A stretch of 64,000 nt of DNA from Helicostylum pulchrum (taxonomy: Eukaryota > Mucoromycota > Mucoromycetes > Mucorales > Mucoraceae): NCBI GenBank assembly GCA_025677825.1, contig JAIXMO010000017.1, positions 372,001-436,000 on the forward strand. The letters are read 5' to 3'. Positions 9,943 to 20,155 of the stretch are shown piece by piece (the first letter of the stretch is position 1; each line of letters opens with the position of its first letter). Made by a program: the position numbers and the translations under genes. A model generated the notes under the pieces. It saw nothing but the letters and a program-made list of their open reading frames with translations. It was not told the DNA's origin and did no database searches.

Positions 9943-11261
9943 ATGGATACATTTCATCCTGGTGTTAAAACTCTTGTTGTTAGTCTTTTATCAGCTTTCG
10001 TGTTGACAAAACACGGTAGAGATGCTGGTAAGTCTAACAAAACAAAAGAGTAGTACATTTTCTAACCCCAAAAAAAAAAAAAATTAGCTGCTGAAATTAT
10101 CAATAAACGAATCAAGTTAACACTTTTATTCTGGTTGCCTATTCAAGTACGTTGTAATATTGTTAAAAGATTGTTATCGTTGGCACCAAAGAGAGCCGAT
10201 TCTGCATTAGCTTTAGCTACCAAGCCTTGGGGGTATCAATGGGATTATATTACCAAAGTTACCAAGGATACCTGGTACGGTAACTGGATTGTTCCTAATT
10301 CTCATAAAGTCAACAAAAAGGAGAGACTCGCTTGGTTGGAAGAAACATCGAAAGAAGCAGATCTTGTACTTTATTATATTCACGGTAAGTAAAGCATGTC
10401 AGGGTTTTTTATCTAAAAGTAGTAACTGTCGTTTTTTTCGTGTTACAATAGGCGGTGGGTTTAGAGCTGGAAATCCAACCATGTATATGGAATCGTTTAT
10501 TCATATTATTGACCATATTGCCAAGACTCGCGGTATGAAGACACATATTTTCTCGGTGGAATATGCTAAAATACCAGATTTCAAGTATTTCCGTGCAAAA
10601 GAAGATTGCATAAATGGTTACCGTTACCTTGTACAAGATTTAGGAATTGACCCCAAAAAGATTGTTGTTGGTAAGTAAGCAAAGAGAAAAAAACGAGAAA
10701 AAAAAAAAACTGACGTATATATATGTGTATAATAATATAGCTGGTGATAGTGCTGGTGGTAACTTGGTTGCTAGTTGTTTGCTGTCGATTAGAGATATGA
10801 AATTATCTAGTTTACCTTTACCAGCGGGTAATGTACAGATTTCACCTTGGGTTACGATTGTTAATGATGACAGTTCGCGTGCAGATAAAGTATACGTTGA
10901 CTGCTTGGACCATGCAATGTTGAACTCATACCACGGAGACTACTTTCTCGAAAAGGGTAGCTTTGCCAACAGAGAGGAAGAAAAGGCGCAATTACGTAAC
11001 CCAAACATTTCACCACTTTTTGGATCATTTGTTGGATTTTGCCCAACGCTTATTACTTATGGTGGTACTGAGGTACTCCAGCATGATGTACAAGAATTGA
11101 TTGGCTGCCTTGAAAGAGACCAAGTAAAAGTAGATGTGATTATGAGACCCGAGGCGCCTCATATTTGGTTAATTAGTAGTATTTTATCCCCTACACATGA
11201 AATGTGGAGAACAGATTGTTCAAGATTAGCAGATTGGTGTGCCAATTGTGTAGCACAGTAA
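9943..11261 (+). CDS. Alpha/beta hydrolase, hormone-sensitive-lipase type (GDXG) esterase
   Basis: Four exons: 9943-10027, 10088-10384, 10452-10670, 10741-11261; 373 residues from the ATG at 9943. All three introns are 60-70 bases with GTAAGT donors and keep phase. The second join creates the oxyanion-hole motif HGGGF (about residue 127) and the third creates the nucleophile elbow GDSAGGN (Ser near 204). A C-terminal His in EAPHIW (about 340) completes the triad; the acidic member is probably in GGTEVLQHD. These mark the HSL family (acylglycerol, steryl-ester or acetyl esterases). An N-terminal hydrophobic stretch suggests membrane association. Function as steryl acetyl hydrolase is possible but unproven. 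Start uncertain: see the in-phase upstream ATG at 9748. Confidence 0.85.
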
Positions 11262-11547
11262 ATCTTCTTTTTATGGTTCCACGTGTAGCGTTTATTATAA
11301 TAAATTCCCTCTTTTAATGGAGATCTTTTTAAAATCGAATGAAACACTCTGATAAAAAAAATAAAAATAAAACGGCGTGAGAAGAAACTATGATAAACGG
11401 GGCTCAAATTAAGTATTTTTTTGCTTTAAATGGCTGTACCCGATTTTTGCTTACAGAAACTGAGATAAGCGACGATCTCTTTTTTTAACTAATATATTGA
11501 TCTCTCTTTTTTTCTCTCTCTCTTTTTTCTTCCGTAAAGCTTACGAA

Positions 11548-12147
11548 ATGAAGTCAAAAGGAAAGAAGCCTTATAAAAGTTGGCTTAAAGATGGAGTACA
11601 AAATGGACCATCCTCTATGGAAATACTAGTAGAGTGGTTAGGAGATAAAGCGAATTATATAAAATGGAAACAAGATTTTTCAATTAATCGAGTACCTAAA
11701 AAAGAGCTTATTGAAGAAATTATTGATAAATTATGCCAAGGAGGAATTTACCACCGCTTACCTAAAGATGTTGCATCAAAGATTTCGACGATTTTAAATA
11801 ATTATCGGATTATTAGGAGATGGAGAGATATTAATTTAAATAATGGAAACTGCACAAAGACAGTACAACAAGAAGTATTAAAACGATTTCCTTATTGGAA
11901 CTCATTACACCCAGTGTTTGATCATCAAGACTTTGATAGCAGATTAAATTACTTTATATCAAAGTGTCAAAAAAACGAATTTATAAGAATGGAAGAAATC
12001 AGAAAAATGCTATATTATTATACACAGAAAAGAGTTGAAAAAGTAAAGAACCAAAGAAATTTAATATACAAAGAAAAGTTACAAGCAAACCAATATTTTG
12101 AAAAATGTCTTTATGAAGCTGGTTTTACTGAAACAGAGATCAAATAA
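11548..12147 (+). CDS. Hypothetical protein with SANT/Myb-like or transposon-derived N-terminal domain
   Basis: 199 residues from ATG 11548, after a long CT-rich tract. The N-terminus WLKDGVQNGPSSMEILVEWL followed by NYIKWK resembles a short domain seen in many fungal and oomycete proteins of unknown function (a 'GPSS...WL...N..RWK' pattern, from memory), possibly DNA-binding. The remainder is helical and rich in K, R and aromatic residues (FPYWNSLHPVFDHQDFDSR). No signal or membrane segment. It converges with the acidic hypothetical gene 40 bases downstream. Confidence 0.6.
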   Translation: MKSKGKKPYKSWLKDGVQNGPSSMEILVEWLGDKANYIKWKQDFSINRVPKKELIEEIIDKLCQGGIYHRLPKDVASKISTILNNYRIIRRWRDINLNNGNCTKTVQQEVLKRFPYWNSLHPVFDHQDFDSRLNYFISKCQKNEFIRMEEIRKMLYYYTQKRVEKVKNQRNLIYKEKLQANQYFEKCLYEAGFTETEIK

Positions 12148-12188
12148 ACAAGTAATTTTTTTTAGTGTAGTTTTTAGTTTAGTTTAGT

Positions 12189-12569
12189 TTAGTTGGTTTC
12201 AGTTCTTGCTGTTGTTGCTGTTGTTGTTGTTGTTGTCGTCGTTGTTGTCGAATTATCTGTTTGTTGTTGTTTTAAGATAATAATCAAGTTTCTTGTTTCT
12301 GATTCCTCTTCTTCGTCTTCTTGTTCATTTTCATAATATGCTTTAATTACTGCAAATTCATCTTCACTCCAATAAGTATCATTATCACTCAATTCTTCTC
12401 CTCCCAATAATAGTCCATGTTGTCGTCGTAACGAATCTTGCGTTGACATTGACTTTATAAATGTCATCATTTCATTCGTTTCATCCTCGGTGTCTTGTTC
12501 TTGCCGAGTATTATTCTCTACGTGTTCTGCTTCTGATTCTTGATAGCTCTTACATAACTTTTGGGTCAT
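12189..12569 (-). CDS. Hypothetical acidic protein with C-terminal poly-threonine
   Basis: 126 residues, single exon. Rich in Glu/Asp (ENEQEDEEEESETRN), with one possibly folded stretch EELSDNDTYWSEDEFAVIKA and a threonine run (10 consecutive Thr) encoded by an ACA/ACG repeat near the end. No recognised domain. Its 3' end lies 42 bases from the stop of the convergent gene, a normal distance for tail-to-tail genes in this window. Could be a fortuitous frame, since the repeat tract lengthens it. Confidence 0.4.
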   Translation of the reverse strand: MTQKLCKSYQESEAEHVENNTRQEQDTEDETNEMMTFIKSMSTQDSLRRQHGLLLGGEELSDNDTYWSEDEFAVIKAYYENEQEDEEEESETRNLIIILKQQQTDNSTTTTTTTTTTATTARTETN

Positions 12570-13617
12570 CGAAAGAAATCATGAAAAGAAAAGGGAAAAA
12601 GAGAAAAAAAAGGGGGGACCAAAATATTCCCTGGTTCATATAAACTTTGAAGGGGAGTCGTATTGGTTTAAAAAAAAGGTCACTCCGCTTTTTACCCAAA
12701 TCTTAAAAAGTATCAATCCGTCTCCAACACCATTTTGAAAATATGTTGGTCCTTTTGTGACCGCCCGATTCTTGTTTTTATCATGTGTGTCTCTCTCTCT
12801 TTCTGGAGAAAAATCTATCAGCGTTTCAAACTTGGGGTTTATATACGTTGTCAGGATAATAAAGTTGTTCATTCTTTGCAAAAAAAAAGGTTTTTGCTAA
12901 TACACGCGGAGATAATCTGCAGGAACAAACAATGAGCGTACCCGTAGTACAAAATATATAACTTTTACAAGGTTTACCAAGCATAACTATGTCATTGCTA
13001 CGCGCAGAAAAATCTGAAAGGGTAACCCTAACAACAACAGCAGCAAAAAGTGCAGATGTAAGGCTAAATCTTTCGAATTAGTAACCACGTAGAAATAGGC
13101 AACCATAGTTTGGGATTAATTTAGAACGAGGTGAATGCAAGTATGTAGTCATAACAACCTGAAGCAGCGCTAATTTATGTACAGTTTAGGCGTACTTTCA
13201 GGTAGCTTGTGTTACCATTGGGCTTGTTGACAGAAATTATATTCTGAATTACCCAATTTTTTGCGCAAGGCATCATTTTAATTGATTTTGAAAAAAAAAA
13301 CTCTATTACAACCATGGAGTAAAAAAAAAGGCATTTATAAACTTTTTATTTTATTTATTTGTCATACTTTTCCAATAAACCATTTTTTGTACAATCACAC
13401 ATGTACAGAGAGAAAGGGAATTAACCCAGTCACATACACCAACAATTGATTAAATGTATACAAGTGTTGTTGCAAATGGTTTTAGCGATATCCCACAGTT
13501 TGGCATGTGAAAGTCAAACGTGAGTGATTGGTCCCGCTTTTTTTAATCTAAAATAAATTCTTTTTTTTTTTTCGTTTTCTTTTAGTTTTTCTTTATTTTA
13601 CTAATCCTTAATACAAG
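12570..13617. other. Intergenic, about 1 kb, promoter regions only
   Basis: No convincing coding frame; short frames here have no domain-like composition. The 60 bases before 13618 are T-rich, as in other promoters of this window. Confidence 0.4.
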
Positions 13618-14391
13618 ATGGAGTTTCTTGAACAAATTGCACTTGACCCTAAATACCATGACGTTCTCTCTGTGTTGAAAGGTTTCCGTAGTGGTGTTGT
13701 CTACGGTGCCAAAGTAAGATTCCCTCATGCTTTAGTCATGACAATCTTGTTTAAAACTGGCTCGTAAGTTTTTTCTGTTGTTGTTTGTGTTTGTATGTTT
13801 GCTGAATTAAAATAAAAAATCAGTTTAGAAAGTAAAGTCAAGGGAATTTTCAGGGCAACTAAACAGCATGCACAGAATTTAGGTGTGTTTGCTACCATCT
13901 ATAAAACTTTAATGATTGTGCAAAAAAAGATGAACGGTGGAAAGGAGGCTAGTATTCATCCTTTTATTGCTGGTATCGTTGGTGGATACTATGTATTTGG
14001 TGAAAATAACAGTATTAATCAACAAGTAAATAACATTTTTCGATATTTAAAATCTTGTTTTTTTTTTAATCGCATATTCTTTTAGATTATTCTTTATCTT
14101 TTCTCTAGAGTTGTGCTTGCATTAGTGAAAGTGCCTGTAAAGAGACAAATCATTGATGCTCCCAAGCATACATATCCCGTATTTGCTGCCGTTACTTGGG
14201 GTGTTGTTATGGTAACTATAAAATTAATGCTAAATTTGGTTTCGGGATATTAATTTTAATTTTTTTTGCAGTGGTTATTCAGACATGAACAAGAAACTGT
14301 TCAGCCTTCACTTAGAGCTTCTATGCAATATATTTATAAAGACTCTGATACATGGAATTCACTTCGTACATTAATATGGCATAATAAATAA
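13618..14391 (+). CDS. PXMP4: Peroxisomal membrane protein 4 (PXMP4/PMP24, Tim17/22/23 family)
   Basis: Four exons: 13618-13763, 13824-14025, 14086-14211, 14272-14391; 197 residues with all phases consistent. N-terminal text (VLKGFRSGVVYGAKVRFPHA), the middle block GGKEASIHPFIAGIVGGYYVF, and the C-terminal RASMQYIYKDSDTWN match the PXMP4 family. Several glycine-rich hydrophobic segments are typical of this four-helix family. Members sit in the peroxisomal membrane; their molecular role is poorly defined. Introns are about 60 bases with TTTAG or CAG acceptors. Confidence 0.9.
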
Positions 14392-14623
14392 TATAATAGT
14401 TATATAATTTAACCCAAAAAAAAAAAAGGAGTGGTTTATTTTTTATTACAGTATTTTTTATAATATTGGGTGTGTGTGTGTGCTTTCAGTTATAAAAAAA
14501 ATAAGGGAGGAAAGAGGAGGAAGAGGGTTACAGTGTATAAACATTTACAAAAAAATAGTAGTTAGTAGTATTAAAAAAAAAAGAAGAAATTGGATATGAG
14601 TGAATATGTAATATAGGATGGCA

Positions 14624-16637
14624 TTATTGATTAAGTTGTACACGTCTATTCTTTAACAATGTTGCATTATTCATATCAAGTTCAAATAAGTTACGTCTTC
14701 TTCTAGTAGCAGGTATAATGGGTGTATGAATGGAGTTTTGTTGTTGCTCAGGTGAAACAGTATAAGTACCTGCAACACCTTTACCGTCTTGAACCATTTG
14801 TTCCGCCATAGCCATCACTTCCTTTTGAATACCATTATTAGGAGAATTTTTGAGTTCATTGGAGCTAGTATCAGAGTCATCATCTTCATCATCTTCTTCG
14901 GAAATGGAATCATATCCACCAGCAAATGGATGAGGTTGGTTATTCATATTTGAAGCACCAGGCGTGTTTCCACGTTTATTCTTCTTTTCTTCACCCATAC
15001 GTTGAACAGCATAAGTGATATCCAAAATTTCTTTGATAGAGGAGATACCAGGAGAGAATACGTCTGTTCTTTTAGCTGGTTTACCACTTTGAGTAGTAGG
15101 AGGGATTTGGTATTGACTTTGTCTGTTTTGTTCTTCTTTTTCGGAAGCGACTTTCGAAGCAGCGTTCTTCATTGCTAATGTTCTAGGATCATTGGACTTC
15201 TTTTCAGATAATGGCTTGGATAATAAGGTATCTTGTGCGGGAGCAGGAGGAGGGAATTGAGCTTTGGTAACCCAAGGATGCTTGAAGAACTCTTCGATGG
15301 TGTAACGCTTTTCAGGGTCAACATTTAAAAGATTGCTAATTAAATCCTTGGCACTGGCAGAGATAGGATCCCACCAAGGGCTTAAGAAAGTATATTCACC
15401 ACGAGCGACTTTATGAGTTAAAGCACGAATGGATTCATCGTAAAAGGGAGGGAATCCACAAAGGATAGTATATAGCACACAACCAATAGCCCACATATCA
15501 ACAGACTTGGAGTACTTTTGATCTCTGACAATTTCAGGTGCAGTATAACCGACAGTTCCACAAGGTGTTAAAGTAGAGTTGTCCCAAATTACTTTAGATA
15601 AACCAAAATCAGCAAGTTTCACTGTACCAATTCCACCTCCACCAACACCTTCAATAAATACCCCCTCGTCTACTTTATCCTCGTCTCCAAAAGGGTTATC
15701 AACACCTGTTCTCTTGTTCCATGGAATAGGGTCAAATAAAATATTTTCTGGTTTGATGTCACTAGGGGGCGGGTTAGTAAATTATATATTGACGTCACTT
15801 TTTTTTTATAAGTAATGGGTAATGCTTACCGGTGAACTACACCACACTCTTCATGAAGGTATCGAATACCTTCAGCAACTTGAACAATAACATGTCTAGC
15901 TAAATCTTCACTAAAGTAAGTTAACTCGACAATACGATGAAACAGTTCACCACCTTGACATAATTCCAGAATTAAAAAGTAATAATCATCTGATTCTGAA
16001 AACTGCACAAGTTGCACAATATTGTTATGTTGCATGTTACGCATAATTTGTACTTCTTTAAGAATATTTGCTCTTTCCGTAGCCTTTGTCTTTTTCTTCA
16101 TATTAGGATGTAAATGAGATTTACCAGTCTAAATAATTTGTAAATAAATGATTTTAGTTTTTTTTTTGTATATCGCACACACACACAAAATCATCGTCAT
16201 CATAATATTTACCTCAGATGCATCTAATTCTCTTTTTCTAACAACCTTGATTGCAACTTCCTTATCGGTAGCAGTATCTTTAGCTTTAAACACATACGAA
16301 AACGCGCCTCTATTATTTACAAAAAAACAAAAAAAAAGATGATGAGTTTTAAATCCTTTATAAAATCTCTTCAAATATACTTACTCTCCAATCTTTTCAA
16401 GTATATCATAACGCTCTAAGCCGGGGTATTGAGGCAGCACATTCTTACGTTGCTTTTCTTCTTGAACAATACGAGCTGCAACATCTTTATTCTTTTGCTT
16501 TTCCTCAGCTGTTGGTTCTAAATAGTAACTCATAACTGTTAATAAAATAATAAAATAGTAAAATAGAAAAAGATAAAAGACAAACCTTTAGGATGAGTTC
16601 TTTTCTGTTTAAATAGACTTTTAATTTGTGCGAGCAT
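14624..16637 (-). CDS. CAMK-family MAPK-activated protein kinase (Rck2/Srk1-like)
   Basis: Five exons: 16586-16637, 16385-16535, 16213-16309, 15830-16128, 14624-15761; 578 residues, phases consistent. The exon 2/3 join creates the glycine loop KIGEGAFSYVF (about residue 66), followed by AIKVV lysine. HRDIKPEN is split by the exon 4/5 intron (about residue 199). Between it and LADFGLSK (about 250) lies a long insert (NPFGDEDKVDEGVF, GVGGGGIG) characteristic of fungal Rck1/Rck2/Srk1 kinases. Then CGTVGYTAPEIV and HPWVTKAQF. The C-terminal tail is acidic and Ser-rich (EEDDEDDDSDTSSN) and would hold MAPK docking and regulatory sites. Yeast and fission-yeast relatives act downstream of the stress MAPKs Hog1/Sty1. 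Two CRE sites lie upstream. Confidence 0.9.
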
Positions 16638-16745
16638 TTTTATTTTTGGATTTGTATAATAAAAAAGAAAAAAAGAAAAAAAAAAAAGAGAGAGAAAAAT
16701 CTTTTATGATAAAACCGATTTTTTTTTAAAGAATATACGACCAAA

Positions 16746-16789
16746 TGACGTCGTTTTCATAATTTCCCTTTTTAGCGTCATTGACGTCA
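16746..16789 (-). promoter_or_regulatory. Pair of CRE/ATF sites upstream of the kinase gene
   Basis: TGACGTCG at 16746-16753 and a perfect TGACGTCA palindrome at 16782-16789, about 110-150 bases upstream of the kinase ATG (16637, minus strand). A further TGACGTCA lies inside its last intron (15790-15797). bZIP factors of the Atf1 type bind this sequence. Functional use is inference from position. Confidence 0.6.
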
Positions 16790-16898
16790 GGTTTCACAGA
16801 GTTACACAACCCCAATTTAGTAGCCCTGACCTAAAAAAAAAAAAAAAAAAAAAAGAGCGAAAACTACGTATTGTTTTTATTTTTTGATCTTGATACTG

Positions 16899-18544
16899 CT
16901 ATCTTCTAATAACCCAAGCTTCTCTATTACCGACTTTCTTTATAAACTTTTTACGAGCTAATAGATTAATCAACAGAGAAACGAACTCTTCTTTATAGTT
17001 GGGATCGTTCAAACTAGCGATAATATCTTGGACATTCAATAAAGTACCGGGTCTCTTATTAAATTCGTTATAAATTTTGGTTAATTTTATAGAACCAGGT
17101 GGTGTTCTAAATTGTTCTGGAAAATAACGTAAATCAAATTGAGCTGGAATTCGCGCTGTCTTCGTCTTCGTCGTTGTTGTGTGTTCTTCTTTACTTTTTG
17201 TAGATTCACTACTCCTATCCGTAAGTGACCCACTACGAAATGAATTTGCGTATGAATTACTATATGGTGCTAATCCGTCCGAAAATTCGTACGCTGCAAC
17301 TTCGTCCCCTTCTTGTTGTTGTCGTATAGGTGATGGCATGATTTCTGATCGAAATTGAGAGGAACTTGTTCCTTCCCGTCTAAATAATAAAGGTGATGCT
17401 TCTTCTTCTATTCCGAATCGCGGCGATGCTTCTTCTTCTGATCTAAATCTAGGTGATGGTTCTTCAGTTTGAAATCTAGGTGACGGTGACGATATCATCA
17501 CTTCGTCTTCTTCTTCTCCAGTTTGAAATCGTTTATTAGTAGTACCTGGTAAATAAGGCTGCTTAAATACTGAAGGACTTGGTAAATCTTGCAATTTATT
17601 TCTTTGCTCCAGGAATTTGATAAAGTGTGCTCTACTTTCTGTATCATCTGTATCCATATTAGAAACTTCCCAAGGTTTACTTGTCTCACCACTCTTCCCC
17701 GCTACTGCTGTTTCTGCTTCTTCCATAGTTGTATCTACACTTTTTGATTTCGTTGGCGTGTATAAACGAGATCGCTGAGATCCAGGTATGGATCTAGAAG
17801 GTGTGTCTGGGTGGAAGGGTCCTCCATCTGAATCCGAGTCCGAACTACGAATACCGATGCTGCGCAAGGTATTTTCTGTCAACATGATGGCTTGTTCACG
17901 AATAGGCGTACCTTGTAATTGAGAGCGAGGTATGCTGAACGGCATCCTACGCGGCGGTGATAACCTAGGTCCCATATGACCACTATTCATAGAAGACGTA
18001 TTTGATGAAGTGGACGGTGAATGCATATCGATATGTACAAATCCTGGTGGCCCTGATGTAGTTGTATCCAGTGTGGTAGGTGAAGCAAACCCCTTTCGAA
18101 GACTTTTACGAAGACGACCTCCAAATGTACTGGTCATACCCACGCTGGTAATATCGCGGTTATGCGGGTAAGAAAATGAGTCCTTCGTATTGTCGTCTAT
18201 TACAGGCCGGTTCGTACTGGCTTCCGTCTCGTCGTCGCTCATGGTTGGTGTACCTTCGTTAATCATGGTTTGAAGGAAATAAAGCCATTTCTATTATTAA
18301 ACCATTAGAAACCTATAAAAAAAAAGGGGGGGGGGAAAGGTGTATTATACTTTACTTGACTATTGTTTCTCATTTCTTGTGAAGCTTCTCCATACCGATC
18401 GATTTCTGCAGATAATTTTGAAAGGTTTTGATTACAAGCGGCAAAGTTTTCATCAATTTGTTGTAATGCTAATGTTAACTGTTGCTGCATTCTTTCAATT
18501 TCTGCATCAATCTCTTCTTCCGACATGTTTAAAGGATCAGCCAT
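16899..18544 (-). CDS. ASK1: DASH/Dam1 kinetochore complex subunit Ask1
   Basis: Two exons: 18356-18544 and 16899-18290, intron 65 bases (GTAAAG...AATAG); 526 residues. The N-terminus (about 1-75: LTLALQQIDENFAACNQNLS, IDRYGEASQEMR, then KWLYFLQTM across the join) matches the Ask1 coiled region that binds other DASH subunits around microtubules. Residues about 80-440 are low-complexity, Ser/Pro-rich, with repeats of SPRF plus acidic residues (near 17400-17480), likely Cdk/Aurora phosphorylation sites by family knowledge. The last 80 residues (FPEQFRTPPGSIKLTKIYNE, LLARKKFIKKVGNREAWVIR) look folded, perhaps winged-helix. The protein is longer than yeast Ask1 (about 290). Confidence 0.8.
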
Positions 18545-18555
18545 TTTTTATATAT

Positions 18556-18667
18556 ATATATTCCTACAAGTAAAAAGGAACGTGTTCTCAAGGTACAGGT
18601 TTTTTTTTTATCAAAAAAAAAAGACAAAAAAAAAGAACGCGTTCCTTTTTACTTGTAGGAATATATC
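18556..18667. repeat. Long near-perfect inverted repeat at the Ask1 start
   Basis: Arm 1 (about 18556-18587, core TTCCTACAAGTAAAAAGGAA) is the reverse complement of arm 2 (about 18635-18667, core TTCCTTTTTACTTGTAGGAA), about 33 bases with one mismatch (GTGTTC against GCGTTC). The spacer of about 47 bases is T-run then A-run, so it can extend the hairpin. It begins 12 bases upstream of the Ask1 ATG. Confidence 0.9.
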
Positions 18668-20008
18668 TTTTTCGCTAATTACAGTCACGCGAGGTTTTGA
18701 AAAAAGAAGCTCAGCCAAAGTGGGATACAGTTGTACTCTTCGTCACTTATGGTCGCTTGAGACAACAGGCTACTTTTTGCGTTGAAGTCTGGGAGCTCTC
18801 TGATAGAACAACAATTACTTCCCAATAAAACAACTTTCCTTTTCTTTAATTTTAAGCTGTCCTCGTTTTTTATTAGACATAACTTTTAGAGGCGATAAAG
18901 GACAAAATATACAACAAACCCTTTACTACTGCTATTGGTCCCGCTTTATTTGTTAATTATTGTATTTGGGTTTATCTTATATTCTATCTAATCACTTTAT
19001 TCTGTAGAGATATATATATAAAAAGGTATATAATCATGTTCATGCTTCATCGTATTGACAGAAACGGAACTGCCACTAGCAGTAACACCATATGATATTC
19101 AAAGAGGAAAATCCATCGTTATCAACAACGCCAATCATATCCTTCATGTATTTAGGCATTTTTATAAGATCACTTTTGTATTTACCTCTGCGTTGCCAAA
19201 GTTTCGTATAAAAGATTTAATGGCATTTTTATTAGTTACCGTCACAGAATTGAAGTAAAGAAGAAGGCTGTCTGTCGGTTTCAATATAAGTCTCCGTCAC
19301 TACATGATGCATGAATGATTGTTAAATAAGCACTCAAATTATAAATGATCGCTTACAATCCAGAAGATCAGCCATTTTGTAATAGTATTTTTATCAACGT
19401 GAATAAAGATACGGCACAGTATGCCGCCAGGTTATATTTTTTTTTGGAAAAATCTTGATACGCGGATCAATTTATACGGTTGGTTAGAAAAAGTGTATGG
19501 TTTTCACTTACATTTTACGGATGACCATTACTCTAAGAAAAACCATATCGGTTTGTATGAACAGACAACAGAAATGCGAAAACAAAAACATAAAAAACAA
19601 GAATTGAAGAAAAAGGAAAAAAGTCTTGTTTAAAATAAATAGACGAAAAAATAGGTAGGGTGCCCCTCTACTCGCGTAATATTTTTACTCATCATGACCT
19701 ATTTATACTACTATTTGTTTCTTATACTTGCTAGTTAATTCATCTTTATTGTACTTGATTTACACAAGATTCGTGGATAAACAAAGTTGAGCGAGTGCAT
19801 GAAAAAGTAATAAAATACGTTACGCTATTTTGGATCAACTGTGCAAATAGAACCGTGTATCAAGAATTCCCCTTTTTTTTTTCAAGAACAGTACTTGCCT
19901 TATTGGACTACTGGGGACTAGCACAATCGCATATTTTTGAGACAAGATACAGCAAATTGGTACAAGTCTCCATAAACAAGTTCAGTCAACTTGAGAACTC
20001 AGGAGATA
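18668..20008. other. Intergenic / degenerate region between Ask1 and the ATPase pseudogene
   Basis: Short coding-like frames (19055-19258, reading AVTPYDIQRGKSIVINNANH; 19421-19633; 19795-20037) have moderately protein-like composition but no start-to-stop gene model. They may be remnants of transposase or other repeated genes. I could not assign any. Confidence 0.3.
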
Positions 20009-20090
20009 CAGTAGCGGGGCCATTTAGGGTGACCTGATTTAAAGGTAGAATCGATTTAAGAGTGTATTTCTCCAGAATTTTGTCGATTTG
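20009..20090 (+). mobile_element. Transposon terminal-repeat-like fragment
   Basis: Starts CAGTAGC and contains TCGATTTAAGAGTGTATTTC then TCCAGAATTTTG, shared with 44597-44632 and the 24.1 kb element. It lies about 65 bases upstream of the first recognisable exon of the ATPase pseudogene. Confidence 0.5.
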
Positions 20091-20155
20091 AGCGTTGGTA
20101 GATATTTGTACAATAAGTAACTTTGTATTAAGATTTTTTTATTATTATTGCTTAG

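Noticed and set aside
13020..13040. Telomere-like word TAACCCTAAC.
   Set aside because: Single short occurrence inside ordinary intergenic DNA; no repeat array.
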